Assembly: GCF_965638725.1 (NCBI RefSeq)
Contig: NC_134953.1
Span: 10,067,001-10,131,000 of the forward strand
Length of the DNA: 64,000 nucleotides
Reading direction: 5' to 3'
Origin: Aptenodytes patagonicus
Lineage: Eukaryota; Chordata; Aves; Sphenisciformes; Spheniscidae
This document shows positions 60,538-64,000 of the stretch, piece by piece. The stretch's first letter is position 1, and each line of letters opens with the position of its first letter. Both the position numbers and the translations under genes were made by a program. Below the pieces are notes generated by a model. That model did no database searches and was not told where the DNA came from. It saw nothing but the letters and a program-made list of their open reading frames with translations.

Positions 60538-62100
60538 CTTAAGCTTTATGGGACACAGCAGCATCTAGAAGAGTGCCAGGGACTCCTTGCCTGGTGCAGA
60601 AGTGGCTGTTGGAAGGACAGCCTCCTCCCTCTTGGGGGGGGGTTGAGTTGCAGTCTCTGCTTGTCCCCAACACGGCTCCTCCCTTCAGAAGAGCATCTGG
60701 CCAGCTGTGCCATTTTACTGGAATCCAACAGGAAAACCAAGTCTGTAAAGCCAAGACTTCCTACAAGGCCATTCCTGAATCCACCACTAGCTTCCCATCC
60801 TGTGGGCCTGCTCCTTCCGCAGACAGAGGCCCCTCGACTCCGGTGCTGCCCTACACAGAAGGTGGCATCGTGCAGGCTCATTGCAGAGACCAGAGCGAGG
60901 GGCACCGCGGGAATCAGCCTTTCGAGAGACTGGAGGGTGCATCCAAGGCAACACCTCAGCTTCCCCAGGCAGCCCAGCTCTTGTGCTATCAGTCTTTTGC
61001 AGGGGGGAAACCAGGCTTGAATTCCTACTTTTAAGTTACAAGTTCAGTCCTCTGGGTGTGCAGGTGGGGGCCCGACGCTGTAGGTGGGGTAGTCATGCTG
61101 CTGTACGGCTCAGCCTGTGCTCTCTCTGCTGGGAAAAGGCAAGAGGGAGAGCAGAGCTGCAAGGAAGAGTTATTCAAATACATACACCCTTAATAAGCTG
61201 CTGCTCTTTTGGGCCACGTTAACAACTGCGTAACACTGACCGTGTTTGGTGGCTGCCTTATTGCCACACGTCCACTGATTCCAGACTCAAGGGACAGGCA
61301 GCGCATGCTTCTGAAGGTCCCATGGTTGCAGTGGTCTCTGCATACCAGCTCTTATTGGTACTAGCACAGTAATTAATCCACATGGAGTAAAGATTTAAAT
61401 AAACCAGCTTTGCCTCTTATTAAAAGATTATTCTACCCCCTAAAGGACAATGTAATTGCAAGTCAAGCAATTGCTGTTTAAAAATCCCTCCCCAAACTTG
61501 CCTGGGAACCAAGATTTAAGAAGCTGGCAGGAATGGATCAACTTAGCAGACTTAGCCTTTCAGTAACAGACGCTTCCCCCTTGCTTACCCGGATCAGCTG
61601 GAGCCCTTGGAGTCCTCAAAACCAGAGCGGGATCTCTTGAGATTCAAAATACCCCAGCCATGCTCTCCCAGGGCAGCTGTAGTTTGCAGGGGTGAGCAAA
61701 GTCAGCAGCCCAGGCCTGGTTCTCCGAGTACTCAGAAGGGTTGTTACTGTTACTTAGTATCTCCAAAAAAAAAAAAACAACCCCAAACACACAACCAAAA
61801 ACACCCCAGACACCCCAGTCTGTGCTGACTCAAAGTTAGGACCCTGAAGTAGGTGCTGTGTTTAATGTTTCAGTTGTAGCTGCTGCTGCGGGAACTTGGT
61901 TATTCACTGTGTATCTTGCTAGCTTCATCCAAAGCTAGAAAGATTTATAACTTGATTATTCTGTGAATAGTCTGTATATCTCCAGAAATACAGGGGACTA
62001 AAATCCATTATCCCTCCAGCTTTACAGAGACTGTAAGGAATGTGAATCAGTGCAAACTGAATTTAAAGTGTTTTAAGACATAGCATCATGAACTGGTATT

Positions 62101-62112
62101 CCCCCCCCCCCC
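62101..62112. repeat. C12 homopolymer
   Basis: Twelve consecutive C are followed shortly by a T run, within the probable 3' UTR. Length is likely to be polymorphic and error-prone in sequencing. Confidence 0.9.
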
Positions 62113-62210
62113 ATTTACATTATAGGTTTTTTTTTTTCCTTTTAAACTAAAATGAACTAGCACTCTTTTTTATTACAGCATTATATGAAATATATTCATG
62201 TATTTTCAGA

Positions 62211-62290
62211 AATAAATATATTTATAACATGTAACATACTGTATAGTTCTCCAGGATGCATTGTAATACAAGCATAAGGAATTTAATAAA
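62211..62290 (+). terminator. poly(A) signals AATAAA at 62211-62216 and 62285-62290
   Basis: Two canonical AATAAA hexamers lie in an AT-rich terminal stretch, the second followed by a T-rich segment from about 62305. They are the best candidates for the distal 3' end of the C8orf58-like transcript. Confidence 0.45.
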
Positions 62291-62318
62291 AGCATCACTT
62301 ATAATTGTTTTCAGATAT

Positions 62319-62324
62319 TTTATT
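62319..62324 (-). terminator. possible poly(A) signal of a convergent minus-strand gene
   Basis: TTTATT on the plus strand is AATAAA on the minus strand, only about 30 bases from the plus-strand signal. Two facing signals this close suggest tail-to-tail genes. In human, TBC1D12 lies upstream of HELLS in the same direction, so it would be expected to the right and on the minus strand here. Confidence 0.3.
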
Positions 62325-62329
62325 AATGA

Positions 62330-64000
62330 GCACCTGGGTTGTAGTATAGCAACTGCCACACATTTGAGGTTTCACGTAAGCATAGCTGGTCAAGAAAGGA
62401 GTCGTTGCCTCCAAGCTTTTAAAGAACTTTTTTAGCTCTGGCAAAGAAGCAAGTTTGTTCTTTTGAGGCTGGTGCTGTTCTCAAAGATCCAGAGGACAAG
62501 GAAAGCCTTTGGAAAGTTCAGATATGGCTGAGCATGGATGTTCATTCTGAGCAGCCCTGTATTAGGTGCTGCTGCTGGGCTTTGCTTCCAAAGCTGCAGA
62601 GTTGGCAGACGCAGCAGGGCAGCACACACCACTTCCAGAGGAAAGGGTGAAGGCACCGAGGACAAAGCGTGCTGATGCTCAGCATTGGGGTTTCTTTCTG
62701 AAAATCTGGGTTCGTTAGCAGCACCGCACAACAGCCTCAACTGACAGGTGTTAGCTGGCCTCAGGGCTGCTTTTCCTCAGTTCCTCCTTCATTCACAGCC
62801 CATGGCTCCCTCCTGGACAGAGGAGCTTTCCTTCACCTGCAGGAGTCTAAGCCAATGTCTACAGCAACCCACAACACCTTTAGTTCAGCTGTATAACAAG
62901 GCAGTATGGAGTGAAGCTAAAGAGGGTGCTGACACAAGAAGTTACATGCAGTTACTCAAAAGAAAGTAAAGGAGAAGAGTCAATGAGACCCAACTAAAGA
63001 AAGTAGAGCCCTAGGGAAAAAAAAAAGCCAGAAATCCACCTGTGAAGGTAGAAGGAAGAGAGTACACTTTTGCAGGAGAGAAAAATTGCAGAACAAAGCA
63101 GCAATGAAAGCCACACCCCGGTGGAGAAGGAGAACAGGCTAGGAAGAGGGGGACAACGCACCAGAGGAGGAAACCTCCGCATTGCCTAGCTTTCACCCCA
63201 CGCCAGTGCTTCACACAGACAACTCGCATCCCACTGCTGCTCATGCCCTTCCCCTCCTGCTAGGGACCAAATAGCAAGCCTTAAGCACAGAAGACTTCTC
63301 AGAGTGGGTAAGGGAATTAAGTTCACTTCTCTGCTCACCCACCTCCGCTTATCACTGCATGCGCCCTACACTAAGCAGCAGGTCCATTACAGCAAGATCC
63401 AGCTCTGCACCAGAAGGAACAGTCCCTGCAGGGGAATCTACCTGCTCCCCAGAGACTACATGCCCAGAGCTCCCTGCCACTTTGGGATGGTTCAACAACC
63501 CCATGGAGGGCAGCAGGGAGCAGCCGGGCAGGGACTCTCCTCTCCTAGCCCCTTCAGCCTCCACACAGGCATCTAAGCTCTCTAAGCAAATATTTGTCTG
63601 CCTTACTGAGGCATGGGAAGACTCCAGCAGCAGCAGCCAGGAAGGTGTTTAGATCTTGGCTAGCACACACAGTTAAGAACAGTGCCAGAGCACCCTGCCT
63701 GGTGTACTGAAAAGGTGTGGTCTATATTACTCCTCTAATTGCCCAGTTAATTAACATTACAGACAGCTGCTAAAGACTTGTTGTAAGGCACATTATAAGT
63801 TCACACTCTGCTTTCCCAGAGCTCCACCTGTACCAAGGCCATTTAGTTGCCAGAGGTCAAACAGCCTCCTCCTTTAGGGAGTGCCTATCTCCAGCTGATG
63901 ATTTCTCCAGCCTGTGATCTCCTTCACCCTCCCACCGTATGACTTGGAGGAGTCTTATCTTTTCTTCCCATTAGATTTTAAAAGCAGGCAAGACTAAGAG
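62330..64000. other. non-coding sequence, possibly 3' UTR of a minus-strand neighbour
   Basis: I see no coding exon on either strand. Open frames are under 105 codons and unrecognised. If a convergent gene such as TBC1D12 lies to the right, this would be its 3' UTR; otherwise it is intergenic. Confidence 0.4.

Larger units (their letters stand above)
59637..62310 (+). other. probable 3' UTR of the C8orf58-like gene
   Basis: About 2.7 kb follows the stop codon. No coding exon is seen. The last 250 bases become AT-rich with ATTTA-type words and two AATAAA signals. An earlier AATAAA at 60532-60537 could give a shorter transcript of about 0.9 kb of 3' UTR. The extent is inferred. Confidence 0.45.

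Overview
This window is nuclear DNA from a vertebrate, most likely a bird. It has long introns with GT-AG boundaries and two CpG-island promoters. I recognise very few interspersed repeats and no mammalian-type SINEs. The recognisable protein is an amniote-like HELLS. Almost every open reading frame of 60-240 codons here is chance; the real coding sequence is short spliced exons.

Layout. (1) Positions 383-6513, minus strand: the first six coding exons of HELLS (LSH/SMARCA6), a SNF2-family chromatin remodeller. Its promoter is a CpG island at about 6.05-7.13 kb, and the rest of the gene runs off the left edge. (2) About 7.13-29.4 kb: an intergenic stretch with no gene I can support, one possible conserved non-coding element near 21.6-21.9 kb, and a few simple repeats. 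(3) 29.4-62.3 kb, plus strand: a second gene, divergent from HELLS, which I reassembled from eight phase-compatible exons (29618-59636). It encodes a predicted 548-residue protein, or 546 residues with an alternative first exon. Its promoter is a CpG island with a TATA box. The 3' UTR probably ends near AATAAA signals at 62.2-62.3 kb. (4) 62.3-64.0 kb: no coding exon seen, but an AATAAA on the minus strand hints at a convergent neighbour whose 3' UTR would begin there.

The second gene is the main discovery candidate. Its protein has two DSGV motifs, a four-leucine zipper, and a basic C-terminal module. This arrangement resembles the poorly characterised C8orf58 (DUF4657) family as I remember it. 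Human C8orf58 sits at 8p21.3 beside PDLIM2 and SORBS3. Their paralogues PDLIM1 and SORBS1 lie near HELLS at 10q23-q24. A C8orf58-like gene next to HELLS would therefore fit a duplicate from the early vertebrate genome duplications that was kept here and is missing from the human HELLS locus. The exon structure is read from the sequence; the family and origin are inference.

The two genes are divergent, but about 23 kb separates their start regions, so they do not share a bidirectional promoter. Nothing here suggests they work together.
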